Positions 27,606 through 36,682 are shown, counted from the stretch's first letter. The stretch is 64,000 nucleotides of DNA from Candidatus Limnocylindrales bacterium (GCA_035559535.1 DATMBG010000004.1:1-64000), one strand, 5' to 3'. Notes: generated from the letters alone by a model not told the origin. Numbers and translations: made by a program.

Positions 27606-29390
27606 CTAGATTTGCTTTTGGGCTTTCAAGACCTTGTTCAGTCCATACAGGACTCCTAAGATAAAGAGGGCTTCAATCAAGTAAGCAGAAATCGGATCTT
27701 TAAAAAGTTCCATTACTACTTCTTGAAATCGCTTAAAAGCTTCTGTTAGAGAGTTTTGTTCGGCGAAGAATTCCTGAAGTGCGCTCCATGTAATACTCCC
27801 TCTCCTCCGCTCTACTTCGTAAAAGATATAAAACGCAGGGATCAAAGCCAACCGTAGGAGGATCTCAAAGAACTTGACGACCTTCTGGCCCTCTTTTCCG
27901 ACCTGGATACGCAGGGCCTGTAAGAAGCCATTAATCACAGAATATATCCAGAATATTAAAGACTCGGCCCGTTGGATAAACGAAAGCCCCTGGAGAATAA
28001 TCCCAACCCCCGAGTAAATAAACGGCGAAATAAAGTTGCCCAGGAATTTGTGTAGGGGACGATCCGAAGAACCTAAAAACCAGGCTTGTGCAAGGGTTCC
28101 AATCCACATAACCAGGTTAGCCCTATTTTTTAAATACTCCGGGAATCCATATACATTGGTTTTCAACAAGAGAGCAAACAGAGGGAAGTGGGCACTGTTG
28201 GTTATAAGCTCTTGCGCAATTCTGGGCATCCGGTCCGTCATTGAAATGTCTTCCCGGACAGGGGTTTTTTCCCTGGCTTCAAGATCTATTAACTCATCTT
28301 CTCCTAAATCGTCTTTCCAGGTCCATGGGGTTTTCGACAGATTTCTTTGTTCTTGAAGGGATTCTGTTTCCGGGGCCGGTTCTAAACGATGCGTTTGTTC
28401 TATTTTTTCAACCGCTCTCTGAACCGATTCCAGTTTACTCCCCAATTCTTCCAGTTTTTTCTCAAGTAAAGATGTTACCGGCAAAGCTTCCAGGCCGGTT
28501 TTAACGGATTCTCCTGAAGGTTCCGGAGAGTATTTCGGGGTATTGGAAGTGGAGAGTTCTCGGGTCTCCTTAAGGGGACTTTGAACGGCCTTTAACTCTT
28601 CGATGACTTCCAGGACAATGGCTTCGTCGATCTGCCTTTTTTCGCTGACAAAGCCGGTAAGCAGAGCGGCGTCACAGATATTGTTAATCATTCGGGGAAT
28701 TCCTCTAGAAAATTCGGCAATATGATCGATCGCTTCCGATGTGAAGAGATTTTTATTTTGGCAGCCGGCTACCTGTAAGCGGTAGTGAATATAGCCTTCG
28801 GTTTCTTTTCGATCTAAACCGGTCATATGGAAAGTGACGGTAATCCGCTGAGCCAACTGTCTCAATTCGGGTTGCCTCAATTTATGGGCTAACTCGGGTT
28901 GTCCGGACAAAATGATTTGTAACAACTTCTCCTTGCTGGTTTCTAAGTTAGAGAGGAGTCGAATTTCTTCCAGCAGAGCTGTTGTGAAATTTTGAGCTTC
29001 ATCGACGATCAGTAGCGCATAATTCCCCAAGGCATGTTGTTCCAGCAAGAACCGATTCAAACTTTCTAGCAATTCTGTTTTTGAGCCCCCTTTGATAGTC
29101 AAACCGAAATCCCGAACGATCATCTCCAAAAGCTGAAGGGAGGTTAGATCATTGGTATTATTAATCTTAGCGACTTTAGTGGTATCCTTTAAGCTATTTA
29201 AAAGAACCTGAATAACCGTTGTCTTTCCAGAGCCCACCTCTCCGGTCAAAGCAATAAACCCTTGTTTATCTTCCAGCCCGTAAGTCAGATAAGCCAGAGC
29301 CTGTCTATGAACGGAGCTATGGTAAAAAAAATCTGGATCTGGGGTTAATTTAAAAGGTTTTTCTTTAAAGCCATAAAATTGATTATACAT
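27606..29390 (-). CDS. ExeA-like AAA ATPase, XrtA-system type (TIGR03015-like) with hydrophobic C-terminus
   Basis: 594 residues. N-terminal ExeA/GspA-type ATPase (MYNQFYGFKEKPFKLTPDPDFFYHS; Walker A GEVGSGKTT at 50-58; Walker B YALLIVDEAQN about 124-134; arginine-containing RLLSNLET region). A linker rich in charged residues with a short coiled coil (LEKKLEELGSKLESVQRAVEKIEQ) follows. The last 190 residues contain several hydrophobic segments (LGNFISPFIYSGVGIILQ, FEILLRLALIPAFYIFY, YLIEALFILGVLYGL), longer than the usual family member. Probably couples ATP hydrolysis to EPS assembly at the inner membrane. 36 bases from the BY-kinase gene. Confidence 0.85.
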   Translation of the reverse strand: MYNQFYGFKEKPFKLTPDPDFFYHSSVHRQALAYLTYGLEDKQGFIALTGEVGSGKTTVIQVLLNSLKDTTKVAKINNTNDLTSLQLLEMIVRDFGLTIKGGSKTELLESLNRFLLEQHALGNYALLIVDEAQNFTTALLEEIRLLSNLETSKEKLLQIILSGQPELAHKLRQPELRQLAQRITVTFHMTGLDRKETEGYIHYRLQVAGCQNKNLFTSEAIDHIAEFSRGIPRMINNICDAALLTGFVSEKRQIDEAIVLEVIEELKAVQSPLKETRELSTSNTPKYSPEPSGESVKTGLEALPVTSLLEKKLEELGSKLESVQRAVEKIEQTHRLEPAPETESLQEQRNLSKTPWTWKDDLGEDELIDLEAREKTPVREDISMTDRMPRIAQELITNSAHFPLFALLLKTNVYGFPEYLKNRANLVMWIGTLAQAWFLGSSDRPLHKFLGNFISPFIYSGVGIILQGLSFIQRAESLIFWIYSVINGFLQALRIQVGKEGQKVVKFFEILLRLALIPAFYIFYEVERRRGSITWSALQEFFAEQNSLTEAFKRFQEVVMELFKDPISAYLIEALFILGVLYGLNKVLKAQKQI

Positions 29391-29426
29391 AGGGGGTATC
29401 CATTCTTTAAGTTTTTGATAAAAAAG

Positions 29427-30224
29427 TTAATAGTAATAGTAATAATAATTGGGAGAAATGACGTCCAGGCTGTTCAGCACAACTCCCAGAACGTTAATGC
29501 CTTCCAGGAGTTTTAAAGCGGAAACTACATCCGCTCGGGGTGTTCGACCGGCCTGGGCAACCAGGATGACCCCATCCACCTGCCTGGCCAGGATACTGGG
29601 GTCTGTGGTCGGTAACAGGGGTGCCGAATCGAAAATGATATAGCGATCCTGGTATCTGTTTTTGATCTCTTTAACCAGATTTTTCATTTTCTCTGAGGCC
29701 AGCAACTCAGAAGGATTAGGGGGCATTTGACCCGCTGGAAGAATGGTTAGCTTGTTAATTTCCGTTTTCACCAGGAGTTTAGCCAGATCAATATTCTTGG
29801 TTAAGTAATCCGACAAACCATACCTGGATTCAATATCCAGGAGTTTATGGATACAAGGCCTGCGAAAATCACAATCTACCAGGAGAACGGTCTCGTGAAC
29901 CCCTTGAGCAATGGTAATGGCCAGATTAAAGGCGGTAAGGGTCTTTCCTTCACCGGCGATGGCACTGGTAACCATAAGGGTATTTTGAAAATTAGATTTT
30001 GTACGCTGAAGGATTTGAGTACGCAGCTTTTTATATTGCTCGGCCTCGATGGATTGGGGAGCCGTCAGGGTCACCAGTCGATTACGTAAAAGGAGAGATT
30101 TCTCCAGGGGTTTTTTAGAAGGCGGCATTACCTGTATAGATTCCGGATCGGTTAAGGTAGAATCAATTCTTTGGAGTTGTCTGGCTTGGGCTGCTTTTTT
30201 TAAGGCCTCTTCGATTTTGCTCAT
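29427..30224 (-). CDS. BY-kinase / tyrosine autokinase (CpsD-like, TIGR03018-like)
   Basis: 265 residues. N-terminal MSKIEEALKKA helix, Walker A SAIAGEGKT (87-95), Walker A' VLLVDCDFRRP (113-123), Walker B YIIFDSAPLLP, and a C-terminal tyrosine cluster of six Tyr following SPN. This is a stand-alone cytosolic kinase partner for the Wzz-type protein encoded 12 bases upstream (30237-31976); phosphorylation of the Tyr tail regulates chain-length control. Low-complexity Tyr codons give the visible ATA/GTA repeat at 29427-29450. Confidence 0.9.
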   Translation of the reverse strand: MSKIEEALKKAAQARQLQRIDSTLTDPESIQVMPPSKKPLEKSLLLRNRLVTLTAPQSIEAEQYKKLRTQILQRTKSNFQNTLMVTSAIAGEGKTLTAFNLAITIAQGVHETVLLVDCDFRRPCIHKLLDIESRYGLSDYLTKNIDLAKLLVKTEINKLTILPAGQMPPNPSELLASEKMKNLVKEIKNRYQDRYIIFDSAPLLPTTDPSILARQVDGVILVAQAGRTPRADVVSALKLLEGINVLGVVLNSLDVISPNYYYYYY

Positions 30225-30236
30225 AATTCAAGCTCC

Positions 30237-31976
30237 TTATTTAGAAGAAATTTTTCTAAGCGGTTCCAACGCATCCTGAATAAATCCAGGTAAATTCTGA
30301 TAGTTTTTCTGAATAGCTTCCCGATAGGAAGAATTCTTGTAAAAAGTCTGCCAGGCGATAGCCGTTCCCGTTAATAAAATATAAAGACTGCATAACATAG
30401 CCATGATCCGATAGGATCTCTTTTTCCATCGAATATCCTCATCGGTAAGGATCCGGGGAATGGTAGCCAGAACCGGAACTCCTAAATAACTTTCTGCTTC
30501 CTTTTGATCGTTGAAAGGACGGTAAGTCACCTCTGTTAGAACAATGGCTCCCAAACCGGTTCCTAACCCCCCTATAAGCCCCATCAGGATAACCAGTAAC
30601 TGACTCGGACTACTGGGTTTTAGAGGAACAACGGCGGGTTCAATGATCTTAAAGGTAGTCCCTTTTTCCTTAACTTCCAGTTCCTTGGAGATACGAGCCT
30701 CCTCCAAACGCCGCAGAAGCATCTGGTAGATATCCTCATTTACCTTATAATCTCTGGTTAATCTTATATATTCCTGTTCTATGGTAGGAATGGTTTTGAC
30801 CTTCACATTATACTCTTCGATTTTCTTCTGAAGATCATCCCGACGTCTTTCGAGGGTATTGATCTCCAGTTCCGTCTTGCTTATCTCTTGAGAGAGATTC
30901 TGATAAACGGGGTTGAATTGAGCCGTACTCCAATTTATGGTAGGGCTTTTATCAGGCCTTGTATTCCGCACCTGTTTTTTAACTTCCTCAATCTCACTCC
31001 TTACCCGGATAACATCGGGATGTTGATCTTTGTACTTGGTTAGCAGGGTAGCCAATTCATTTTCCAATTCCTTCAATCGGATCTGAGCAGGATCTGATAT
31101 AGCTGGAGACGCCGAGGTAGATGGGGTAATAATGACAGGGTCTTCCATTGCAAGCTGTTTTTTCAACGTCTCCAGCTTTGTGTAAAGAGGCTTAAGGGAC
31201 ATTTCCACTTCATTTAAGCTGTTTTGATATTGCTCTAACTTAGCCAGATTAGCGTTTTGGGCTCCCCCACCCAGTAACCCTCCAACTACAGGACCACTGT
31301 TGACCTGTACTTCTTTGGATCCCCCTTCGGACTGGGTCACCGAAGTTACCGAAGTTCTATACTGCAAATCTTTAAGGTTTGCTTCTTTAAATTCCCGAAG
31401 GGTTTTTTCGGATTCTTCCAGCTTTTTCTTATATATTTGCAATTGCTCATTGATAAAATCAAAGGCCTGATAAGTATCCGATCGCTTTGCACTGATATTT
31501 TCCTCAATATACAGGGTCGTTAAGGTATCGATTAACTGTTTCACCATAACCGGATCGCTTCCCGTATAACTGACGGTAAACAAATCACTCCCCCGAATGT
31601 TAATATCTAAATGCTTTTGTATCTTTTTGATTAAAGCATCCAGCTCTTCAGGCGTGTGAACTTCCTTATCCAGATCTAATTTCTTGATCACCTTTTCAAT
31701 GATAGGGCGACTTAAAATTCCCTGGCGGATTGTACGTAACCGCTCCTGCATTTCCGAGGTTGTGGCTAAACCCCTTGTTAAGGGGTTAATAATTGAATCC
31801 CTTTCGATAAGGATCGTCATACTGGTTTGATAAGCCTCCGGGATAAAAAAACTTACTCCGGTAGCCAGGCAAAGTACTGAGAGAAAAGACCAGAAAAATA
31901 ACCAGCGACGACGGGAAAGGATCGAAAGACCGTATTGAAGATAATATTGGAGGTTAAATTGTTCTAACTTATCCAT
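30237..31976 (-). CDS. Polysaccharide chain-length determinant (Wzz/GumC family, TIGR03007-like)
   Basis: 579 residues. Two membrane segments bracket a long periplasmic coiled coil: TM1 about 23-45 (RWLFFWSFLSVLCLATGVSFFI), central helices (residues 160-420, including YRTSVTSVTQSEGG and the ELENELATLLTKYKDQHPDV coil) and TM2 with the Pro-rich PSSPSQLLVILMGLIGGLGTGLGA. A third hydrophobic segment lies near residue 530. It sets EPS chain length and activates the BY-kinase. Gap of 123 bases from the sugar transferase gene contains no recognisable promoter. Confidence 0.88.
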   Translation of the reverse strand: MDKLEQFNLQYYLQYGLSILSRRRWLFFWSFLSVLCLATGVSFFIPEAYQTSMTILIERDSIINPLTRGLATTSEMQERLRTIRQGILSRPIIEKVIKKLDLDKEVHTPEELDALIKKIQKHLDINIRGSDLFTVSYTGSDPVMVKQLIDTLTTLYIEENISAKRSDTYQAFDFINEQLQIYKKKLEESEKTLREFKEANLKDLQYRTSVTSVTQSEGGSKEVQVNSGPVVGGLLGGGAQNANLAKLEQYQNSLNEVEMSLKPLYTKLETLKKQLAMEDPVIITPSTSASPAISDPAQIRLKELENELATLLTKYKDQHPDVIRVRSEIEEVKKQVRNTRPDKSPTINWSTAQFNPVYQNLSQEISKTELEINTLERRRDDLQKKIEEYNVKVKTIPTIEQEYIRLTRDYKVNEDIYQMLLRRLEEARISKELEVKEKGTTFKIIEPAVVPLKPSSPSQLLVILMGLIGGLGTGLGAIVLTEVTYRPFNDQKEAESYLGVPVLATIPRILTDEDIRWKKRSYRIMAMLCSLYILLTGTAIAWQTFYKNSSYREAIQKNYQNLPGFIQDALEPLRKISSK

Positions 31977-32099
31977 ATGCTTACCTCAATTAAAAAGATG
32001 AAAGCAAGTTGATTTAAAAAGTGTGTATAAGACCCTGGAGAAGAATATTTAACACCAGCAGTTAATTTAAAGATATAAAATCCATGGGTCAAAAGCAAA

Positions 32100-33560
32100 T
32101 TATTTTGCGCCTTTCCCCAGCAAGACCACGCCTATGGTTTTTAGAATGATAACAAGATCTAGAAACAAAGACCGATTTTTTATATAAAACAGATCATACT
32201 GAAGTTTTTCTACGGCATCTTCCACAGAGGATCCGTAGTGGAAACTAACCTGGGCCCAACCGGTAAGCCCGGGTTTTACCGTTGAACGGACTGCATAGTA
32301 AGGGGTTTCTTTTCTGAGAATTTCTACAAAGTAGGCTCTTTCCGGTCTCGGTCCCACCAGGCTCATATCCCCTTTGAGAATGTTAAAGAGTTGGGGTAAC
32401 TCATCAATCCGATACTTACGAATGAACTGGCCAATCCGGGTAATCCGCGGATCTTTATCGGTTGCCCAGACAGGGCCTGTGGTAGCTTCTGCTTCTTGAA
32501 TCATAGAACGAAATTTATGAATGGTGAAAGATCGATCCCATTGTCCTACCCGTTCCTGGGAAAAGATGATAGGTCCGCGACTTTCCAATTTTATCAAAAT
32601 GGCTACAATGAACATGAGCGGGGACGCCAGAATAAGCCCTAAAGTAGCCATCACGATGTCTAAACCTCGCTTGGAAGTCTCATTGAGTTTGGATTTTTTA
32701 AATCCATCGGAAAATATCAACCAGCCGGGTCGAAGTCCCTGAACCAGAATTTTACCGGTGAGCTGTTCGTAAAAATCTATGGAATCATAGATTTTCATAC
32801 CCCGTAGCTTATAATCCAGTAGGGTTTCCATTGGAAAAAATTTTCTCCGTTCCGCCAAAGCCACCACGATCACATCCGGGGTCGTATTCTTGATAACCTG
32901 ATTCAACTCGGTCAGGGTTCCCAGGGTAGGGGCCATCCAGGCGGTGTTAAATCGATTCCCCTTGATATCAGGCTTATTTTCCTGATCCGCATAACCCTGC
33001 ATGGAGAATTCATCTACAAAACCTATGAGTTGATAGCCCATATCCGGATTTGAAAGAATTTCCCGTGCAATGGTTTCTCCGATCTCCGAGGAACCTACAA
33101 TCAAAATTCGTTGAGGGACCCGTATGGTTTTATCGTAGATCAACCACCAAGAGCTGATCAAAATGATGGTAAATAGACCGGATAAAGCTAAAAGACTTTT
33201 ACTCTGGTTTAAAGAAGGGATAAAGTAATAACCTACTCCCAGAATACCTAAAGCAATGATAATGGAAGTAGAAATACCCAGAATTAAACTAAGGGTACCC
33301 AGTTTGACCCTGAAATTATACAAACTCAGGGTGCTGAGTTTTATCCTGAAATTATAAAGGTCAAATAAATAGAAAAAATACTGACTTAATAAGGTAAAAA
33401 GAATGGCATTCTGGAGGATAGATCCCTTCGGCACATAGGGCGAGGAAGAGATCTTGCTTCTCATCCATATGGCCATGTAAAAGGACAGGATGGGAATAAG
33501 GGTATTGACCAACCACAGGATTAAAAATCCATTCTTGGTATAGATCTTTTGGAATTTCAT
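32100..33560 (-). CDS. Polyprenyl-phosphate sugar-1-phosphate transferase (WcaJ/TIGR03013-like)
   Basis: 486 residues. N-terminal four to five membrane helices, then a nucleotide-binding-like middle (LIVGSSEIGETIAREI) and the C-terminal bacterial sugar transferase domain: KRGLDIVMATLGLILASPLM, SQERVGQWDRSFTIHKFRSM, RKYRIDELPQLFNILKGDMSLVGPRPE, YAVRSTVKPGLTGWAQV. It starts repeat-unit synthesis on undecaprenyl phosphate. A sigma-54-type element sits 63-78 bases upstream of the ATG. There is a 12-residue tandem duplication in the membrane region (separate entry). Confidence 0.9.
   Translation of the reverse strand: MKFQKIYTKNGFLILWLVNTLIPILSFYMAIWMRSKISSSPYVPKGSILQNAILFTLLSQYFFYLFDLYNFRIKLSTLSLYNFRVKLGTLSLILGISTSIIIALGILGVGYYFIPSLNQSKSLLALSGLFTIILISSWWLIYDKTIRVPQRILIVGSSEIGETIAREILSNPDMGYQLIGFVDEFSMQGYADQENKPDIKGNRFNTAWMAPTLGTLTELNQVIKNTTPDVIVVALAERRKFFPMETLLDYKLRGMKIYDSIDFYEQLTGKILVQGLRPGWLIFSDGFKKSKLNETSKRGLDIVMATLGLILASPLMFIVAILIKLESRGPIIFSQERVGQWDRSFTIHKFRSMIQEAEATTGPVWATDKDPRITRIGQFIRKYRIDELPQLFNILKGDMSLVGPRPERAYFVEILRKETPYYAVRSTVKPGLTGWAQVSFHYGSSVEDAVEKLQYDLFYIKNRSLFLDLVIILKTIGVVLLGKGAK
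33288..33359 (-). repeat. In-frame 36-bp tandem duplication inside the sugar transferase gene
   Basis: Encodes LYNFRIKLSTLS (residues 68-79) followed directly by LYNFRVKLGTLS (80-91). The two copies differ at two residues and several synonymous bases. It lies in the loop or edge between the second and third membrane helices. Confidence 0.85.
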
Positions 33561-33622
33561 TCTATATGCCTCCGTACCACGATAACCTGATTTTTAGCTT
33601 CCATTTCTCTGTTCTGATCTAA

Positions 33623-33638
33623 GGCAATCTTAATGCCA
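33623..33638 (-). promoter_or_regulatory. Sigma-54-type (-24/-12) promoter for the sugar transferase operon
   Basis: Minus strand reads TGGCATTAAGATTGCC, matching TGGCAY-N5-TTGC with correct GG-to-GC spacing. The start codon of the sugar transferase at 33560 lies 63 bases beyond the -12 end. It sits immediately after the gene for a sigma-54-activator-like protein. Basis: motif match; not tested. Confidence 0.65.
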
Positions 33639-33745
33639 AGGTTTTTCTAATTTCAAATCAGCTTAATTATTCTTAACTTACAGGAGTTTTTTCTTATTTT
33701 TCATCTCTAGGGATTCATAGATGGAAGTCGGGAAGTGTCCAATTT

Positions 33746-35662
33746 CTAGACGCTTTCTTCAAATCCTGGAAGACCATACTCTTTCCCTTTGTTATAAAGG
33801 GTTTGTTTTGAAATTCCTAGGATATGACCGGCTTTTTCCTTATTTCCCTGAGTGTATTCCAGCACGCGTAGAATATGTTCCTTTTCTACTTCCCTTAAGG
33901 ATTTAGGCTTGGTCTCTTTCTTAACCTTGAAATCAAAGAACTCTGGAGTGATGACTGACTTATCTGTGAGAATTATCGCTCTTTCGATGGCATTTTTTAA
34001 TTCCCGAATATTTCTCGGCCAGTCATATAAGGTGAGGGATTTCATGCAGGAGTTGGAAAAGCGGGAGATCCTCTTGGCGTATTGTTGTCGTAATTTATAA
34101 AGAAAATAACCGGCTAAAAGCGGAATATCTTCTTTCCTTTCCCTCAGGGGGGGTAAATGAAGGGGGAAGGTATTTAACCGTTCATAAAGATCTTCTCTAA
34201 AACGGCCCTCTCGGACCTCCTGTTGGAGGTTTCGATTGGTGGCTGCCAGGATTCTTATATCCACAGGAATCGGATGAGTACCTCCTAACGGCCAAATTTT
34301 CTTTTCTTCCAAAACGGTAAGGAGTTTGGCCTGGAGTTTTGGCGGAAGCTCGCCAATCTCATTAAGAAACACAACCCCTCCATGGGCCAGTTCAAATTTT
34401 CCCTTAAGGGCCTCCTTGTTGTGAAGTCCAGGATAGTTGGCTATAACTCCAAATAATTCACTCTCCAGGAGGGTTTCCGGGATGGCGGCACAGTTTACGT
34501 CTATAAAGGGTTTTCCTCTTCTTTTAGAACTCTGATGGATAGCTTTGGCAACCAAATCCTTCCCGGTCCCTGTTTCCCCGGTTATTAAAACGTTGACATC
34601 GGTATCTGCAAGTTTTTCAATAGTTTTCAAAATGTTCCTGATCCCCGGGCTTACCCCGATGATGGTACCTTCCATTTCAAGTTTATTCTCAAGCCGGGCT
34701 TTTTCATCTCGGATGGCTCGATAATCTAAATCCTTCTCTATCAGAGCAGAAATATCTGCACTGATCAGGTTTAAAAGGTTTAAGTCCCTTTCTCCAAATA
34801 GACCCTTTTGTGAGCTGGACAAATAGAGGAATCCCTGGATTTCTTTATCCCATTCCAGAGGAATGCAAATTACAGATTTTATCTGTAAACCCAGGATACT
34901 TCCGGCGGGGAGAACCCCATTTGTTTTAAATCTTTCATCTACCGAGGCATCCATCACCATCAGAGCCTTCCTTTCATCGAGAAGACGTCGAATAATGGTC
35001 TGACTGACTTTTATTTCGCCTTCCTCGGAAGGAAATTTTGCCAGACAGGTCAGGTTAGCCCCTCCCGGCTCCAATAAGACAATAAATATCCGAAGGGAAG
35101 GGTCGTGATCGGCACCCGGGTGAAGGAATTTAGCCAGCTCTTCAACGATCCCCTGTAAAGCTTCTTCCATATCCAGGGTCAGGTTTGCAAAACGACTGAG
35201 TCGGTAAAGTAGTAAAAGCCCTTCGGGATCCCCCTTTAACATTTCTACCTCTTCTTGTCTTTCGGGAGAAAGGGCATAAAAATGAACCGTTTTCATAAGA
35301 TCATTCTCATTTTCATCGGCCATAATGGTTAAGTAAGACTTCTCTACCCGGCTTTTTTTCCCCTGCTTTTGAAAAATCACCGTATAATTTCCTACACCGA
35401 TCCGGTCTTCTTCATTTACGATCCCATAATCTCTCTTCTTTCCATTGATATAGGTACCATTTTGACTGCCCAGATCCTGGAAATAATAATGACCCTCTGG
35501 ATTCGGAAAGAATATCACATGAAATCTTGAAACCGAGGGATCTGGAAGATGAATGTCGTTAAAATCATGTCTTCCGATGGAGATGGGTTTTCGTGGATCT
35601 ATCGAGATAACATTCTCGGCTTTATTAAGGTTATCCCCTTTATAAACGAACACATAATCCAT
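33746..35662 (-). CDS. FHA-GAF-AAA+-Fis transcriptional regulator, sigma-54-activator-like but lacking GAFTGA
   Basis: 638 residues. FHA domain (GRHDFNDIHLPDPSVSRFH 30-48; GSQNGTYING 65-74), GAF-like sensor (about 160-310), AAA+ domain with Walker A GETGTGKD (362-369), sensor-type FREDLYERLNTFPL, and a C-terminal Fis-type helix-turn-helix (GNKEKAGHILGISKQTLYNKGKEYGL). The loop that should carry GAFTGA reads NYPGLHNKEALKG (409-421), and Walker B is FLNEIG with Asn434 in place of Asp. The FHA domain suggests control by phosphothreonine on a partner kinase. Likely regulator of the EPS locus, but direct sigma-54 remodelling is doubtful from the motif loss. Confidence 0.88.
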   Translation of the reverse strand: MDYVFVYKGDNLNKAENVISIDPRKPISIGRHDFNDIHLPDPSVSRFHVIFFPNPEGHYYFQDLGSQNGTYINGKKRDYGIVNEEDRIGVGNYTVIFQKQGKKSRVEKSYLTIMADENENDLMKTVHFYALSPERQEEVEMLKGDPEGLLLLYRLSRFANLTLDMEEALQGIVEELAKFLHPGADHDPSLRIFIVLLEPGGANLTCLAKFPSEEGEIKVSQTIIRRLLDERKALMVMDASVDERFKTNGVLPAGSILGLQIKSVICIPLEWDKEIQGFLYLSSSQKGLFGERDLNLLNLISADISALIEKDLDYRAIRDEKARLENKLEMEGTIIGVSPGIRNILKTIEKLADTDVNVLITGETGTGKDLVAKAIHQSSKRRGKPFIDVNCAAIPETLLESELFGVIANYPGLHNKEALKGKFELAHGGVVFLNEIGELPPKLQAKLLTVLEEKKIWPLGGTHPIPVDIRILAATNRNLQQEVREGRFREDLYERLNTFPLHLPPLRERKEDIPLLAGYFLYKLRQQYAKRISRFSNSCMKSLTLYDWPRNIRELKNAIERAIILTDKSVITPEFFDFKVKKETKPKSLREVEKEHILRVLEYTQGNKEKAGHILGISKQTLYNKGKEYGLPGFEESV

Positions 35663-36106
35663 AAAAATTTTAAACTTGTAGATTTTTTCCCAGAAAGGAT
35701 CCAGTTAGATAGCAGGGAATCGACGAATTCCTTTCTACTTTCTAACTTTTTACTTTCTGTTCCTATCCTCCGTATCTTTATCCTAAATCGGGATGATTGA
35801 TTTAAACAATCTCCAAAGGTCACAATAAAAACTTATACAGGAAGAATGACGGTAATATTTTCTTTCTCATCGGATTGAGACTCAAGTTATCCTTTAAGAA
35901 TAATAATACATGAAAAAATTTCATTTACCCACTTTAATTTCGTATAGAAGCACCCTTTGTGATAAAATACCAGCTTAAAGAAATTTTTAAGCCTATCTTT
36001 AGAGCTGGATTTGTTTTAAAATTTAAATTTACATATATATTTTTTATATTTTGGTATTTTTTTGTATTTTTTCGCAGGTTATAGATTTTTTCCCACAAAG
36101 ATGAGG

Positions 36107-36149
36107 AAAAAAAAGCAGAAGGCCCCTCGCTTTCTCCACTCCTTCTGCT
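36107..36149 (-). terminator. Intrinsic terminator on the minus strand
   Basis: Perfect 9-bp stem AGCAGAAGG / CCTTCTGCT (36114-36122 and 36141-36149) with 18-base loop, followed on the minus strand by a run of seven T after the stem (plus-strand A run 36107-36113). It faces transcripts coming from the right. Confidence 0.65.
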
Positions 36150-36383
36150 TTCCTTGATTCTTCATCCCCCTTCTCAGATTAACCGTTAAAAACTGTAAAA
36201 ATAGAGTAATTCTTTAACCAATTTGGTCTTCTATCTCTTAAATTTAATTTGTTGAGGAATTTATTAAATTCATAAACCTGCCTGAAATGCTAAAATTCCT
36301 GTCTCTTATCGGATTTACAGGGGTCCGGGCCTCCTGGCGAGTTAGCAGTTTCCTCCCTTCCTCCCCACCGGGAAAGGAATCAA
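36107..36383 (-). ncRNA. Candidate sigma-54-dependent small RNA (about 275 nt)
   Basis: Inferred transcript from about 12 bases past the -12 element at 36394-36409 to the intrinsic terminator at 36107-36149. No ORF longer than about 28 codons with a plausible start is inside. The 5' part is GC-richer than its surroundings and self-complementary (CAGG ... CCTG around 36312-36335; CCTTTCCC opposite GGGAGGAAGG around 36340-36380). Alternatively a leader of the regulator gene at 35662 with an attenuator. Confidence 0.4.
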
Positions 36384-36393
36384 GGTTTTTGAA

Positions 36394-36409
36394 AGCAATA
36401 ACCATGCCA
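36394..36409 (-). promoter_or_regulatory. Sigma-54-type (-24/-12) promoter
   Basis: Minus strand TGGCATGGTTATTGCT: TGGCAT-N5-TTGC with GG and GC ten bases apart. Same TGGCAT half as the element at 33623-33638. Nearest downstream sequence is the candidate small RNA; the next gene on that strand starts 730 bases away. Confidence 0.55.
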
Positions 36410-36682
36410 GTTTTTAAGAGCCATAACCTGTTCAGTACTCGTTCTCAGACTCCGATCTCAAAGGGGCTAACCTAAGCCCTGAAGTAATTGTTTTACAGGC
36501 AAGATGCCCACACTTTTATAAAGACAAACAGGGGAAAAGTTACAAAAACAGTTTGTCAAAGATTTGAGGTAGATTTGAATGAAGGAAGGAGGCACTTTAT
36601 CCAATTTTTATACCGGACATGGGAAATTTTCTTCCCTCTAAGAATTCCTCGAAACCGCAAAATCTACCTCGACCCATTCCCC

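Noticed and set aside
36281-36400. Riboswitch or c-di-GMP aptamer in the GC-richer stretch upstream of the regulator
   Set aside because: GCCAGGAGGCCC on the minus strand resembles a B12 box, but the rest of the cobalamin or GEMM consensus is absent.
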